Shown: one piece after another, positions 1 to 7,691 of the stretch
Layout: the number at the start of each line of letters is the position of its first letter
Numbering within the stretch: position 1 is the stretch's first letter
Source: Oscillospiraceae bacterium
GTDB taxonomy: Bacteria; Bacillota; Clostridia; Oscillospirales; Acutalibacteraceae
DNA length: 20,073 bases
Assembly (NCBI GenBank): GCA_031270785.1
Contig: JAISWM010000086.1
Location: forward strand, 1-20,073
Direction of reading: 5' to 3'
Program-made: the position numbers and the translations under genes
The notes under the pieces: model-generated
Seen by the model: the letters and a program-made list of their open reading frames with translations, nothing else
What the model was told of the DNA's origin: nothing
The model's database searches: none

Positions 1-150
1 AAAGATGATGAATTAAGTTTAGCGTCAGGCGGTAGAAGGTCCAACGAATATGAAAAGTGGGAAAGAGAATGGTTGCTAACGCACCCAAGCATGGCGGAAT
101 TTGTTGAAGCAAACCGTAAGCAGCGTGAGATGTTACGCGGGGAAAAGTGA
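1..150 (+). CDS. C-terminal end of an unrecognised protein (partial at window edge)
   Basis: Frame 1 is open from the first base to a TGA at 148-150 and gives 49 residues ending in QREMLRGEK. The piece is charged and hydrophilic, with Trp and Glu/Lys/Arg-rich helical stretches, and has no membrane segment. I do not recognise the family. It is the only plausible plus-strand coding sequence in the window, converging on gyrA, and its base composition looks less AT-rich than the genes to its right. A mobile or laterally acquired origin is possible but is inference. The start lies outside the window. Confidence 0.5.
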   Translation, partial: KDDELSLASGGRRSNEYEKWEREWLLTHPSMAEFVEANRKQREMLRGEK

Positions 151-379
151 TGCTAAAATATTCCTAACATTGGGCACAATAAAGTGAATTATGAATTAAA
201 AGCCATAAACACAGTTATTGGTAGGTTTAATGATGGCTGGTATCGATAATCACGGCGCAGAAATAATTGTGAAGTTAAAATTGAACTTAAAAACAACATA
301 CGCCCTTGGGTTCGCTATCCTGCGAGCCCAAGGGCTTTAATGCCTGAACTTTTTTAAAGTGTGGGCAGCCATAAATCAA
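151..379. other. Convergent intergenic region between the plus-strand gene end and gyrA
   Basis: No gene is convincing here. Two short plus-strand open stretches exist: about 184-249, ending GRFNDGWYR, and about 231-341, starting MAGIDNHGAE. Neither has a clear ribosome site or a recognisable product; they could be decayed remnants. The only strong element is the hairpin at 302-335. Confidence 0.4.
302..335. terminator. Strong stem-loop between convergent genes, candidate terminator
   Basis: GCCCTTGGGTTCGC and GCGAGCCCAAGGGC pair over 14 bp (one G-T pair) around the 6-nt loop TATCCT. On the plus strand it is followed by TTTAA and, about 15 bases later, a run of six T. On the minus strand it lies about 45 bases after the gyrA stop codon, and a T-run follows within 20 bases. 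Placement between convergent genes suggests a shared terminator, but neither side has an ideal adjacent T tract. Confidence 0.5.
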
Positions 380-2860
380 TCACACTTCGCCGTCTTCTTC
401 TAATTCATTATCCTCTTGTTCCTCATGCGGCACGCATACAACCGCAACCACTTTATTGCCTTCTGTTAATTTCATGACTTTTACACCCTTAGAAGGCCTT
501 GAACACTGCCTGATAGAATTTGCCTCAATCCTGATAATTATTCCGTTTGCTGATATTATTATTATGTCTTGGTCGTCACTTACCTGATTAATTGCCGCCA
601 CATTACCGTGTCTTTCCGTGCGATAATTTATAGTGCCCTGTCCGCCTCTTGCTTGAAGTCTGTAATCATCTGTTTGTGAAATTCTTGCAAAGCCTGTTTC
701 TGATATTGTAAGAACTTTGTGCTCCGGCGTGACTACCATCATTCCAGTAACTTCATCACTGGGTTTTAAAGTTACGGCTTTTACGCCTCTTGCGGTTCTT
801 CCAACACACCTAACGTCCGCTTCTTTATACCTTATTGCCTTTCCTTTCTTTGTTGCGATTATCAGTTCGTTGTCACCGTCTGTCCTTCTAACCCAGCAAA
901 GTTCGTCACCTTCATCTAAATCAACCGCTATAAGTCCGCCTTTCCTTATGCTGCTGAAAGCTAAAAGTCTTATTCTTTTAATAACGCCTTTTTTCGTAAG
1001 CATTACCAAATACTGATTTTCTTCAAAATTCGGCACTCTTATTATAGACGTTACTCTCTCTCCCGAAACAATCGGTATTAAATTCGCGATATTAAGCCCT
1101 TTTGATATTCTTGAGCTTTCGGGTATTTCGTATGCTTTTACTTTATATACTCTTCCAAGGTTTGTAAAAAACATTACAAAATCGTGAGTGTTTGTTATAA
1201 ACATTTCGCTTACTATATCTTCTTTACTGCGCGTCATACCAGATATACCGCGTCCGCCTCTGTGCTGGAGTTTATATACGTCCGGGTTCTGCCTTTTTAC
1301 GTATCCTAAAATCGTCATGGTTAAAACGCAGTCTTCTTTGGGTATTAAATCTTCTATATCAACCTCACCGCTAACTGACAGTATCTCGGTTCGCCTTTCA
1401 TCCGCAAATTTTTTGCGTATATCCATCGCTTCTTCTTTAACTATATGCAAAAGCTTTGCGCTATCGGCAAGTATTGCTGAAAGCTGCGCTATTTTAGCTT
1501 CTAAAGCCAACAATTCGTCTTCTATTTTATTTCTTTCAAGCCCGGTTAAACGCCCCAGCGGCATTTGCACAATTGCTTGGGTTTGCACGTCATCAAGGCC
1601 AAACCTTTCAGCAAGCCTTTGCTTTCCTTCCGGTATTGATTTTGAGCTTCTGAGTATATTTATTACTTCGTCTATATTATCAAGCGCTATTTTGAGTCCT
1701 TCTAAGATATGCGCTCTTTCCTGCGCTTTTTTGAGTTCAAATTTTGTCCTTCTGGTAATAACTTCTACCTGAAAATCTATATAGAGCTTTAAAGTATCTT
1801 TAAGAGTTAATATTTTTGGTTCTCCGCCGACAATTGCCAGCATTATCACGCCAAACGTTGTTTGAAGCTGCGAATATGAGTAAAGTTGATTTAAAACTAT
1901 CTGCGCCGAAGCGTCTCTTTTGAGATCTATCTGTATATGCATGCCGTTTCTGTCAGAATGATCTTCTATATTTACGATTCCGTCTATGCGCTTTTCCTTG
2001 ACCATATCCGCTATGCTTTCAATAAGGCGCGCTTTATTGACTTGATAAGGAAGTTCCGTTACAACTATTTTAAACCTGCCGGTCTTTTCATCTTCAACTA
2101 TTTCGGCTTTAGCCCTTACGGTTATCTTTCCTCTACCGGTAGAATAAGCAGCCCTTATCCCGGCCATCCCCATTATTACAGCTCCGGTGGGGAAATCGGG
2201 ACCTTTTATCTTAGACATTAACTCAAGTAAATCCGCTTCGGGATTGTCTATCATCAAACACATTGCGTCTATAACCTCTCCCAAATTGTGAGGAGGTATA
2301 TTTGTCGCCATTCCTACCGCAATTCCCGTTGACCCGTTAACAAGTAAATTTGGGTACCTTGAAGGAAGCACGGTTGGCTCTTTTAGTCTATCATCGTAGT
2401 TTGGTACAAAATCTACTGTTTCTTTATCGATGTCTGTCAGCATTTCAACAGCTATTTTACTCATTCTGGATTCCGTATATCTATACGCAGCCGGGGGGTC
2501 TCCGTCTACGGAACCAAAGTTTCCGTGGCCATCAACCAATGTATACCTCATGGAAAAATCCTGGGCAAGACGCACTAAAGCATCATAAACAGATGCGTCT
2601 CCGTGCGGGTGATATCTTCCCAGCACCGAACCTACAGTGTTTGCGCACTTTCTATACGCTTTATCAGGGCCTAAATTATCTTCAAAAAGCGTATATAATA
2701 TTCGTCTGTGCACGGGCTTTAATCCGTCTCTGATGTCCGGCAAAGCCCTTGCCACTATTACTGACATAGAATAAGCCATAAAAGAGTTTTTCATTTCCTT
2801 TTCTATATCAACTTCTATTACTTGTGGCATTGTTTCTTTTGTGTCGTCTTGATTTTCCAT
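380..2860 (-). CDS. gyrA: DNA gyrase subunit A
   Basis: 826 residues, normal length for GyrA, the breakage-reunion subunit that with GyrB introduces negative supercoils using ATP. The N-terminal winged-helix/tower domain includes the motif HPHGDASVYDALV at about 84-96. The catalytic tyrosine is Tyr128 in AAYRYTE. The C-terminal beta-pinwheel carries a GyrA box, QHRGGRG, at about 532-538, which supports true gyrase activity rather than topoisomerase IV. The tail is acidic (EEQEDNELEEDGEV). The ATG at 2858-2860 is preceded by GGAG with a 6-nt spacer. It is the last gene of the dnaA-dnaN-gyrB-gyrA set but is separated from gyrB by two extra genes and palindromic repeats. The residue equivalent to E. 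coli Ser83 is Ala89. Confidence 0.98.
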   Translation of the reverse strand: MENQDDTKETMPQVIEVDIEKEMKNSFMAYSMSVIVARALPDIRDGLKPVHRRILYTLFEDNLGPDKAYRKCANTVGSVLGRYHPHGDASVYDALVRLAQDFSMRYTLVDGHGNFGSVDGDPPAAYRYTESRMSKIAVEMLTDIDKETVDFVPNYDDRLKEPTVLPSRYPNLLVNGSTGIAVGMATNIPPHNLGEVIDAMCLMIDNPEADLLELMSKIKGPDFPTGAVIMGMAGIRAAYSTGRGKITVRAKAEIVEDEKTGRFKIVVTELPYQVNKARLIESIADMVKEKRIDGIVNIEDHSDRNGMHIQIDLKRDASAQIVLNQLYSYSQLQTTFGVIMLAIVGGEPKILTLKDTLKLYIDFQVEVITRRTKFELKKAQERAHILEGLKIALDNIDEVINILRSSKSIPEGKQRLAERFGLDDVQTQAIVQMPLGRLTGLERNKIEDELLALEAKIAQLSAILADSAKLLHIVKEEAMDIRKKFADERRTEILSVSGEVDIEDLIPKEDCVLTMTILGYVKRQNPDVYKLQHRGGRGISGMTRSKEDIVSEMFITNTHDFVMFFTNLGRVYKVKAYEIPESSRISKGLNIANLIPIVSGERVTSIIRVPNFEENQYLVMLTKKGVIKRIRLLAFSSIRKGGLIAVDLDEGDELCWVRRTDGDNELIIATKKGKAIRYKEADVRCVGRTARGVKAVTLKPSDEVTGMMVVTPEHKVLTISETGFARISQTDDYRLQARGGQGTINYRTERHGNVAAINQVSDDQDIIIISANGIIIRIEANSIRQCSRPSKGVKVMKLTEGNKVVAVVCVPHEEQEDNELEEDGEV

Positions 2861-2913
2861 CGTTTTCTCCTTAAATCTTTACTTTTATCTCTTTTATAGA
2901 TCGGTAAAAACTC

Positions 2914-3125
2914 GGTCATGCCTCAAAATAATTAGAGCTTTTTCTTTTCCCGCCACGGGCGGGTCGTGTCCCAAAATAGTTGAAATCCCTTCTTGCCCCC
3001 CGCCACAGGCGGGGGGAAAAGATGTTATCAACAAATTTGGACCACTACCCACGGGCGGGGAAAGAACAAAAATGCCACTGTTTGAAAAGATTTTTACGGT
3101 TATGTCTCAAAACAATTTGAACTTT
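2914..3125. repeat. Nested palindromic repeats upstream of gyrA (family A inside another hairpin element)
   Basis: A family A element (2964-3050) starts TCGTGTCCCAAAATAG, has a GC hairpin CCCCCGCC-ACA-GGCGGGGG and ends CCACTACCC. It is flanked on both sides by the identical 9-mer ACGGGCGGG (2955-2963 and 3051-3059), a target duplication. The flanking sequence is itself split hairpin DNA whose right part (AAAGAACAAAAATGCCACTGTTTGAAAAG) is family B-like. Another family A left end (GGTTATGTCTCAAAACAA) begins near 3098 and runs into the next gene. Confidence 0.8.
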
Positions 3126-4072
3126 TTCTTTTCGTGCTCTTTTCTCCATTCTTCAACCGCACTTTTAGCTATTTGACTAAGTCTGTTAAACACTATATCA
3201 TCTCTCTGTTTTGTACGTTTTGTCCCCGTTTTTATTAACAAATAATCTAAACAGTCTTTAACTTGGGATGCATTTTCAATTTTTATTAAATTTTTCTGAA
3301 CATATTCTCGAGATGATTTTTTAAATGTTTTAATATCTTTTCCTAGCTTATCCACCTCGCTGTAATTGGGATTGGAACTCGACTTTATTTTCAACTTAGC
3401 TTTTAATTGTTCACATAATTGTCTTATCATGATTTTAAAATGCTGTAAAACCGCATCTTCATCTCCACCGCCTTTAAGAAAATAGGTGCCACTTGTATCA
3501 CCTTTTGGTGGTTTAATAAATTGGCATCTATCGTGTGCAACATTTGTGAAAATAACAATACTTGCAGAAGTCACAGACGCAGGAGTTCTAAACCGTTGTT
3601 CATTAACAGTATATACCACCACTCCAGAATCTTCTATTTGGTCATTCTCTTTCAAAATATTACTAATAGGGCCGGCATATGGGTCCAGATAAAGAGGAGG
3701 GACAAATGTAACCTTTTTGCTAAATCTGTTAAATAAGAATGCATATACCTTTTTAGCAATGATTCCACCGCGACTATGCCCCTTAATTATTATTATAAGG
3801 CGGATATTTTGTGTTAGTTCATGCGTTATAACATCACAAAAAAATGCACATGAATTTCTAACTTGCTGCCCTATGGATCTATCAGAAAAAATACCATTAA
3901 GTGCAGTAGGGCCGGAAACTTTATATGAGTCTTTATTTGGGCTACATACATAATATATATTTTTATCAGTCTTTTTAGTTACAGGATTCTTAGCGACTTT
4001 CCCTGGTGACGGGGCGTCTTTGGCAAGATGCCCAGAACCTAAGAAGAATATTTTTATTGTTTTTTCGAGCAT
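3107..4072 (-). CDS. Putative alpha/beta-hydrolase (lipase/phospholipase-like)
   Basis: 321 residues from the ATG at 4070-4072, which has a G-rich ribosome site (GGGGGG, 5-nt spacer; GGAGGT further up). A longer in-frame start at 4141 would only translate repeat DNA, so I rejected it. A hydrophobic strand RLIIIIKGHSRGG (91-103) gives a GxSxG nucleophile elbow with Ser100. LDPYAG offers Asp130 and NVAHDR offers His180, in the right order and spacing for a Ser-Asp-His triad. The layout resembles the broad DUF2235/T6SS-type phospholipase-like and related lipase families; that is a similarity judgement, not a search result. The C-terminal third (220-321) is lysine-rich and helical. There is no clear signal peptide. 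The last residues KKKFKLF and the TGA come from a family A repeat. The position between gyrB and gyrA is unusual. Confidence 0.6.
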   Translation of the reverse strand: MLEKTIKIFFLGSGHLAKDAPSPGKVAKNPVTKKTDKNIYYVCSPNKDSYKVSGPTALNGIFSDRSIGQQVRNSCAFFCDVITHELTQNIRLIIIIKGHSRGGIIAKKVYAFLFNRFSKKVTFVPPLYLDPYAGPISNILKENDQIEDSGVVVYTVNEQRFRTPASVTSASIVIFTNVAHDRCQFIKPPKGDTSGTYFLKGGGDEDAVLQHFKIMIRQLCEQLKAKLKIKSSSNPNYSEVDKLGKDIKTFKKSSREYVQKNLIKIENASQVKDCLDYLLIKTGTKRTKQRDDIVFNRLSQIAKSAVEEWRKEHEKKKFKLF

Positions 4073-4082
4073 TTTTATCCCC

Positions 4083-4147
4083 CCACTTTTACCTCCGCCA
4101 CGGGCAAGGGGGAAAATATTACCAACCAATTTGCCCCCCACCGGCTC
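4083..4147. repeat. Right part of a family A palindrome directly upstream of the hydrolase gene
   Basis: CCTCCGCCACGGGCAAGGGGGAAAA, then ATATTACCAACCAATTTGCCCCCCACC, matches the hairpin plus right end of family A. The matching left end lies at about 3098-3130, on the other side of the hydrolase gene and in the same orientation. The gene is therefore bracketed by the two parts of what looks like one element, or by two truncated copies. It also supplies the G-rich ribosome site of the hydrolase. Confidence 0.6.
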
Positions 4148-4165
4148 GGGAAATTAAACTTAATT

Positions 4166-4337
4166 TATAGCTGTTACACTTAAAAAAGCAAATTTGTTCG
4201 TGCTATCTCTCCCCGCCGACTCGCGGGTGATGGGTCAAATTAAAAGAAGGGAGTTCAATTATTTTGAGACACGACCCGACTCGCGGGGGAAAGAACAAAA
4301 ACATCACTGTTTCAAAAGGCTTTTTCTATGCACTCTT
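4166..4337. repeat. Family B palindrome with a deleted family A copy in its hairpin tip
   Basis: The left end TATAGCTGTTACACTTAAAA and the right end (ACTGTTTCAAAAGGC) are family B arms. The central hairpin is interrupted by a 51-bp family A remnant (4227-4277) that keeps both ends (GTGATGGGTCAAATT and TTTTGAGACACGACCC) but has lost its own GC core. The 9-mer GACTCGCGG flanks it exactly on both sides (4218-4226 and 4278-4286), a perfect target duplication. Another GC hairpin (CCCGCGGGCTCGCGGG) follows at about 4340-4356. Confidence 0.75.
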
Positions 4338-4393
4338 TCCCCGCGGGCTCGCGGGAAAAGAGTTACAAGAGTTTATGCTCCTTAAGTTAAACA

Positions 4394-5059
4394 CTATATT
4401 GGCCGTGCCCCGGCTACTATCATTGCTTGTATATCCGGTAAACAATCCGGCTTTATTGCCCTTATCGGTATTATTAGCGGTTCTTTCGCCTTAGAATAAA
4501 CTAAAATCAATTTATCGGTTATTATCTCGCATTTTCCGCTTTCGTCCAAAGGAAACTCTTTTGTTAACCCCGCGTGTAGTACCTCTATTTTATTCGGGAA
4601 AATTTCAACAGCGTACTCGCGCCCATCATAAATGCTGTTTACCAAATTTTTCATACTAAGGTGCGGTATAATCCACAAACTGACGCCAGTTAAAAACGGT
4701 ATTAGTGAAACAAACGTATATAAATTGTTCCTTGTGATTACAGCTAAAACTATCAACATTATAAACATTACAGCTTGCAGCGCGGTGTGTTTATTCTTTT
4801 CTGTTTTCTTTTTTTCGTAAGGCGCGCTGTTTTTTATAAACTCGTATATATCTTCCTTACCAAGTTTATATGATAGCTTTATGCCCGTCATATTGTCTTC
4901 ATATGTTTCTGTGTCTTCATCGAAAATCAGTTCCGATTCGGATCCGTCCCAGTCTGTATTTGCTGTTAATTCCTCTGAGTTGTTGCCGTGATTTTCCGTG
5001 CTTAAAAATAGCCCCTCGCTATACTTGCTCCCGTCAGGACTTGGGTCTGCATCGTCCAT
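4394..5059 (-). CDS. Two-TM membrane protein with YcxB-like C-terminal domain
   Basis: 221 residues. An acidic, Ser/Asp/Glu-rich N-terminal region (1-60, likely disordered) is followed by two hydrophobic segments (about 93-109 and 113-131) and a C-terminal beta-rich domain. That domain resembles the YcxB-like family of Firmicutes membrane proteins: the order IEVLHAGL..EFPLDE, CEIITDKLILVY and LIIPIRAI is typical. The function of that family is not established. The ATG at 5057-5059 has a good ribosome site (GGAGAG, 8-nt spacer). It sits between gyrB and the hydrolase, all on the same strand but separated by repeat-filled gaps. A TATAAT with an extended TGn at 5202-5207 may be its promoter. Confidence 0.55.
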   Translation of the reverse strand: MDDADPSPDGSKYSEGLFLSTENHGNNSEELTANTDWDGSESELIFDEDTETYEDNMTGIKLSYKLGKEDIYEFIKNSAPYEKKKTEKNKHTALQAVMFIMLIVLAVITRNNLYTFVSLIPFLTGVSLWIIPHLSMKNLVNSIYDGREYAVEIFPNKIEVLHAGLTKEFPLDESGKCEIITDKLILVYSKAKEPLIIPIRAIKPDCLPDIQAMIVAGARPI

Positions 5060-5201
5060 TGATCTCGCTCTCCTTTTTAATTTTTATTATAGTTAAATGT
5101 TCTTGAAAAACGTTTGGGTTCTTATAGCTTTCTCCCCCCGCTGACGACGAAGCGAAAAAAGCACGTCCACAAGTTTGCTTTTTTTAAAAAGCAACAATAA
5201 T

Positions 5202-5207
5202 ATTATA
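5202..5207 (-). promoter_or_regulatory. Possible extended -10 promoter element
   Basis: The minus strand reads TGTGATATAAT, a perfect -10 hexamer with a TGn extension, about 140 bases upstream of the YcxB-like start codon. No good -35 box is visible, so this rests on the extended -10 alone. Confidence 0.3.
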
Positions 5208-5368
5208 TCACATTTTTACTCACCGTGCACAGTAAAAAATATAGTCGTTATACTTGAAAAAACAAAGTTGTTCTTACGGTTTCTTCCCACCACTGCGGGG
5301 AGAAAGCACAGTAAAAAATCAAACATTTTTCAAAATAATTATATTTTTGTTTCTTTCCCGCCGAAGGC

Positions 5369-5459
5369 GGGTTGTGGGCCAAATCGGTTGGTGATATTTT
5401 TCCCCCCGCAGGCTCGCGGGGAGGAAAACAGGAAATTCCAATTGTTTTGAGGCATAACC
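5369..5459 (-). repeat. Family A palindrome inserted in a family B hairpin
   Basis: Reverse-orientation family A: it begins GGGTTGTGGGCCAAATCGG, has the GC hairpin CCCCGCAGGCTCGCGGGG and ends AATTGTTTTGAGGCATAACC. It interrupts a family B hairpin (TTCTTTCCCGCC left of it, GACGGGGGGAAC right of it). The flanks CCGAAGGC and CCGAAAGA look like an eroded target duplication. Confidence 0.7.
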
Positions 5460-5508
5460 CGAAAGACGGGGGGAACTTCAATAACAGTATGCTAAAGGGT
5501 TTTTACTA

Positions 5509-5627
5509 TATATAACTGTTTCGTTTGAAAAGCGTCTGATTTTTATAACTTTCTCCCGGCCGACGGCCGGGAGAAAGTACACGGATAAATTTACTTTTGA
5601 GGACTGTTTTAAATCGTAACAGCTATA
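5509..5627. repeat. Family B palindrome immediately 3' of gyrB
   Basis: The left arm TATAACTGTTTCGTTTGAAAA and the right arm (rc TATAGCTGTTACGATTTAAAA) are imperfect terminal inverted repeats. The centre is a perfect 14-bp stem (ACTTTCTCCCGGCC at 5548-5561, GGCCGGGAGAAAGT at 5565-5578) with the 3-nt loop GAC. The element abuts the gyrB stop codon, so the hairpin sits about 50 nt into the gyrB 3' UTR, where it could act as a terminator-like or RNA-stabilising structure. No T tract follows. Confidence 0.7.
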
Positions 5628-7568
5628 TTATACATCAAGGTTTTGTACATATTTAGCGTTTTTTTCTATAAATTCACGTCTGGGTTCTACTTTATCTCCC
5701 ATCAGAACAGTAAATATCTCGTCTGCGGCTTCTGCGTCCTCAAGTTTTACTTTGAGCATTATTCGTGTTTCCGGATTCATGGTCGTCTCCCAAAGCTGGT
5801 CTGAATCCATTTCTCCGAGGCCTTTATATCTTTGTATATCTATGCCCTGCCCCAGCTCTTTTAACACTTCGTCTCTTTGCTCGTCGGAGTATGCATAGGT
5901 GTGTTTTTTTGATTTTGTAAGCCTGTAAAGCGGAGGCTGAGCTATATAAACATGGCCCGCGTCGACAAGTGCTCTCATAAATCTAAAGAAAAACGTAAGC
6001 AATAGCGTTCTGATATGGGAACCATCCACATCGGCATCCGCCATTATTATTACTTTTCCGTATCTGAGTTTTTCCAAATTAAAATCATCGCCCAAACCGC
6101 ACCCAAGCGCCGTTATTACTGGCATTAACTTTTCGTTTCCATACACCTTATCAAGCCTTGCCTTTTCAACGTTTAGCATTTTTCCCCAAAGCGGCAGTAT
6201 AGCTTGAAACCTTCTGTCTCGCCCGCCCTTTGCGGAACCTCCTGCGGAATCCCCCTCAACTATGTATATTTCTGTTTCCTGCATGTCTTTGGACTGGCAA
6301 TCTGATAATTTTCCCGGAAGCGACGCTGTTTCTAAAGCCGATTTTCTTCTTACTAAATCTCTTGCTTTTCTCGCGGCATCTCTTGCTTTTGCGGCCGAAA
6401 GTGCTTTGTCCAGAATTGCTTTGGCCGCTGCGGGGTTCTTTTCCAGGTACATATATAATCTTTCGGTTACTAAATCATCGATTAACCCTTTGATTTCCGT
6501 GTTCCCGAGCTTTGCTTTGGTTTGACCTTCAAATTGCGCGTTTACTACCTTTACGCTTATTACGGCGGTAAGGCCTTCCCTTACATCTTCGCCCGAAAAA
6601 TTTCTGTCGCTTTCTTTCAAAACATTAAACTTTCTTGCATAATCGTTCATTACTTTTGTAAGGGCTCTTTTAAATCCGTCTTCGTGTGTTCCGCCGTCTG
6701 TGGTGTGAATGTTGTTGGCGAAAGAAAGTATTAATTCGTTATAACTGTCGTTATATTGAATGGCTATTTCCGCGCTTGCCGTGTTATCGGAGTTTGCGCC
6801 GCAAAGCATTATTATATCCGGGTGCACCACTTCGTGTTTTCTTTTTTTATGAATAAAGTCTACAAAACTTGACACACCGCCTTCATATTTAAAATCCCGA
6901 ACTTCCGTATTTTCTTCGTTTCTTTTGTCTTCCAAAATTATCCTGGTTCCGGCGTTTAAAAAAGCTTGCTCACGAAGCCTCATCTCTAAAACATTAAATT
7001 CATAGGTGGTAGTCTCTTTAAAAATTAAAGGGTCCGCTTTAAACGTTATACGCGTGCCTGTTTGCTCTGTTTCCCCTCTTACCTCGAGTTCTGTAGTGGC
7101 TGCTCCTCTTTCGAATTTTTGATAATGAATTTTTCCCGAACTGAATACTTCTGCCTCAAGCCATTCAGACAAAGCGTTTACAACCGAGGACCCTACTCCG
7201 TGCAGCCCGCCGGAAACTTTATATCCGCTTCCGCCAAACTTCCCCCCGGCGTGAAGTGTTGTAAACACAACTGTAACTGCGGATATTCCCATTTTAGGGT
7301 GTTTTCCAACTGGTATTCCTCTTCCGTTGTCCGTTACTCTTACTATATCTCCCGGTAAAAGCTCAACAGTTATTTTGTCGCAAAACCCAGCCAGGGCTTC
7401 GTCTATTGCGTTATCCACTATTTCATATACTAAATGATGAAGCCCTTTGGGTCCTGTTGACCCTATGTACATTCCGGGCCTTTTTCTTACCGCTTCGAGC
7501 CCTTCTAAAACCTGTATTTCAGAAGCGCCGTACTTCATAGATTCCAAATCGTTGTTGTTATTATTCAA
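5628..7568 (-). CDS. gyrB: DNA gyrase subunit B
   Basis: 646 residues, the ATPase subunit of gyrase. GHKL ATPase motifs are EIVDNAIDEA (about 49-58), VTDNGRGIPV (78-87) and GGLHGVGSSVVNA (120-132). The transducer contains FANNIHTTDGGTHEDGF (about 283-299). Toprim motifs are EGDSAGG (438-444) and DADVDGSH (511-518). The C-terminal QRYKGLGEMDSDQLWETTM is the standard GyrB tail. I chose TTG at 7566-7568 because GGAGG (7577-7581) lies 8 nt upstream. The GTG at 7583 overlaps that ribosome site and would be unusable. ILPLWGKMLN replaces the commoner ILPLRGK motif; I recall this form from clostridial GyrB. The stop codon touches a family B repeat. Same strand as dnaA and dnaN. Confidence 0.98.
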   Translation of the reverse strand: MNNNNNDLESMKYGASEIQVLEGLEAVRKRPGMYIGSTGPKGLHHLVYEIVDNAIDEALAGFCDKITVELLPGDIVRVTDNGRGIPVGKHPKMGISAVTVVFTTLHAGGKFGGSGYKVSGGLHGVGSSVVNALSEWLEAEVFSSGKIHYQKFERGAATTELEVRGETEQTGTRITFKADPLIFKETTTYEFNVLEMRLREQAFLNAGTRIILEDKRNEENTEVRDFKYEGGVSSFVDFIHKKRKHEVVHPDIIMLCGANSDNTASAEIAIQYNDSYNELILSFANNIHTTDGGTHEDGFKRALTKVMNDYARKFNVLKESDRNFSGEDVREGLTAVISVKVVNAQFEGQTKAKLGNTEIKGLIDDLVTERLYMYLEKNPAAAKAILDKALSAAKARDAARKARDLVRRKSALETASLPGKLSDCQSKDMQETEIYIVEGDSAGGSAKGGRDRRFQAILPLWGKMLNVEKARLDKVYGNEKLMPVITALGCGLGDDFNLEKLRYGKVIIMADADVDGSHIRTLLLTFFFRFMRALVDAGHVYIAQPPLYRLTKSKKHTYAYSDEQRDEVLKELGQGIDIQRYKGLGEMDSDQLWETTMNPETRIMLKVKLEDAEAADEIFTVLMGDKVEPRREFIEKNAKYVQNLDV

Positions 7569-7593
7569 AACTTTAACCTCCACGTTGTTTTTT

Positions 7594-7682
7594 GGCTATA
7601 TCTCAAAATAATTGAAATCCCTTCTTTTTCCCCCCGCTCCGGGCGGGGGGAAAAGATATATCAACTAATTTGACTCATCACC
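7594..7682 (+). repeat. Family A palindrome between gyrB and the zinc-ribbon gene
   Basis: It begins GGCTATATCTCAAAATAATTG, has the centre CCCCCCGCTCCGGGCGGGGGG and ends AACTAATTTGACTCATCACC. Size is 89 bp, matching other full copies. It lies 8 bases after the zinc-ribbon stop codon and a few bases upstream of the gyrB ribosome site, so its hairpin is transcribed in the gyrB leader. Confidence 0.75.
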
Positions 7683-7691
7683 TGTTTTTTT

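Larger units (their letters stand above)
5060..5627. other. Gene-free gap between gyrB and the YcxB-like gene, filled with palindromes
   Basis: No coding sequence is convincing. From left to right it holds an AT-rich leader with a possible minus-strand -10 box (rc of 5202-5207, TGATATAAT), a degenerate family B palindrome (about 5232-5345, ends TATAGTCGTTATACTTGAAAAA), a second family B arm interrupted by a family A copy (5369-5459), and a full family B copy (5509-5627). Confidence 0.6.

Noticed and set aside
4073..4141. Longer start for the hydrolase (MGGKLVGNIF...)
   Set aside because: These residues come from family A repeat DNA; the ATG at 4072 has a G-rich ribosome site and precedes the first conserved strand.
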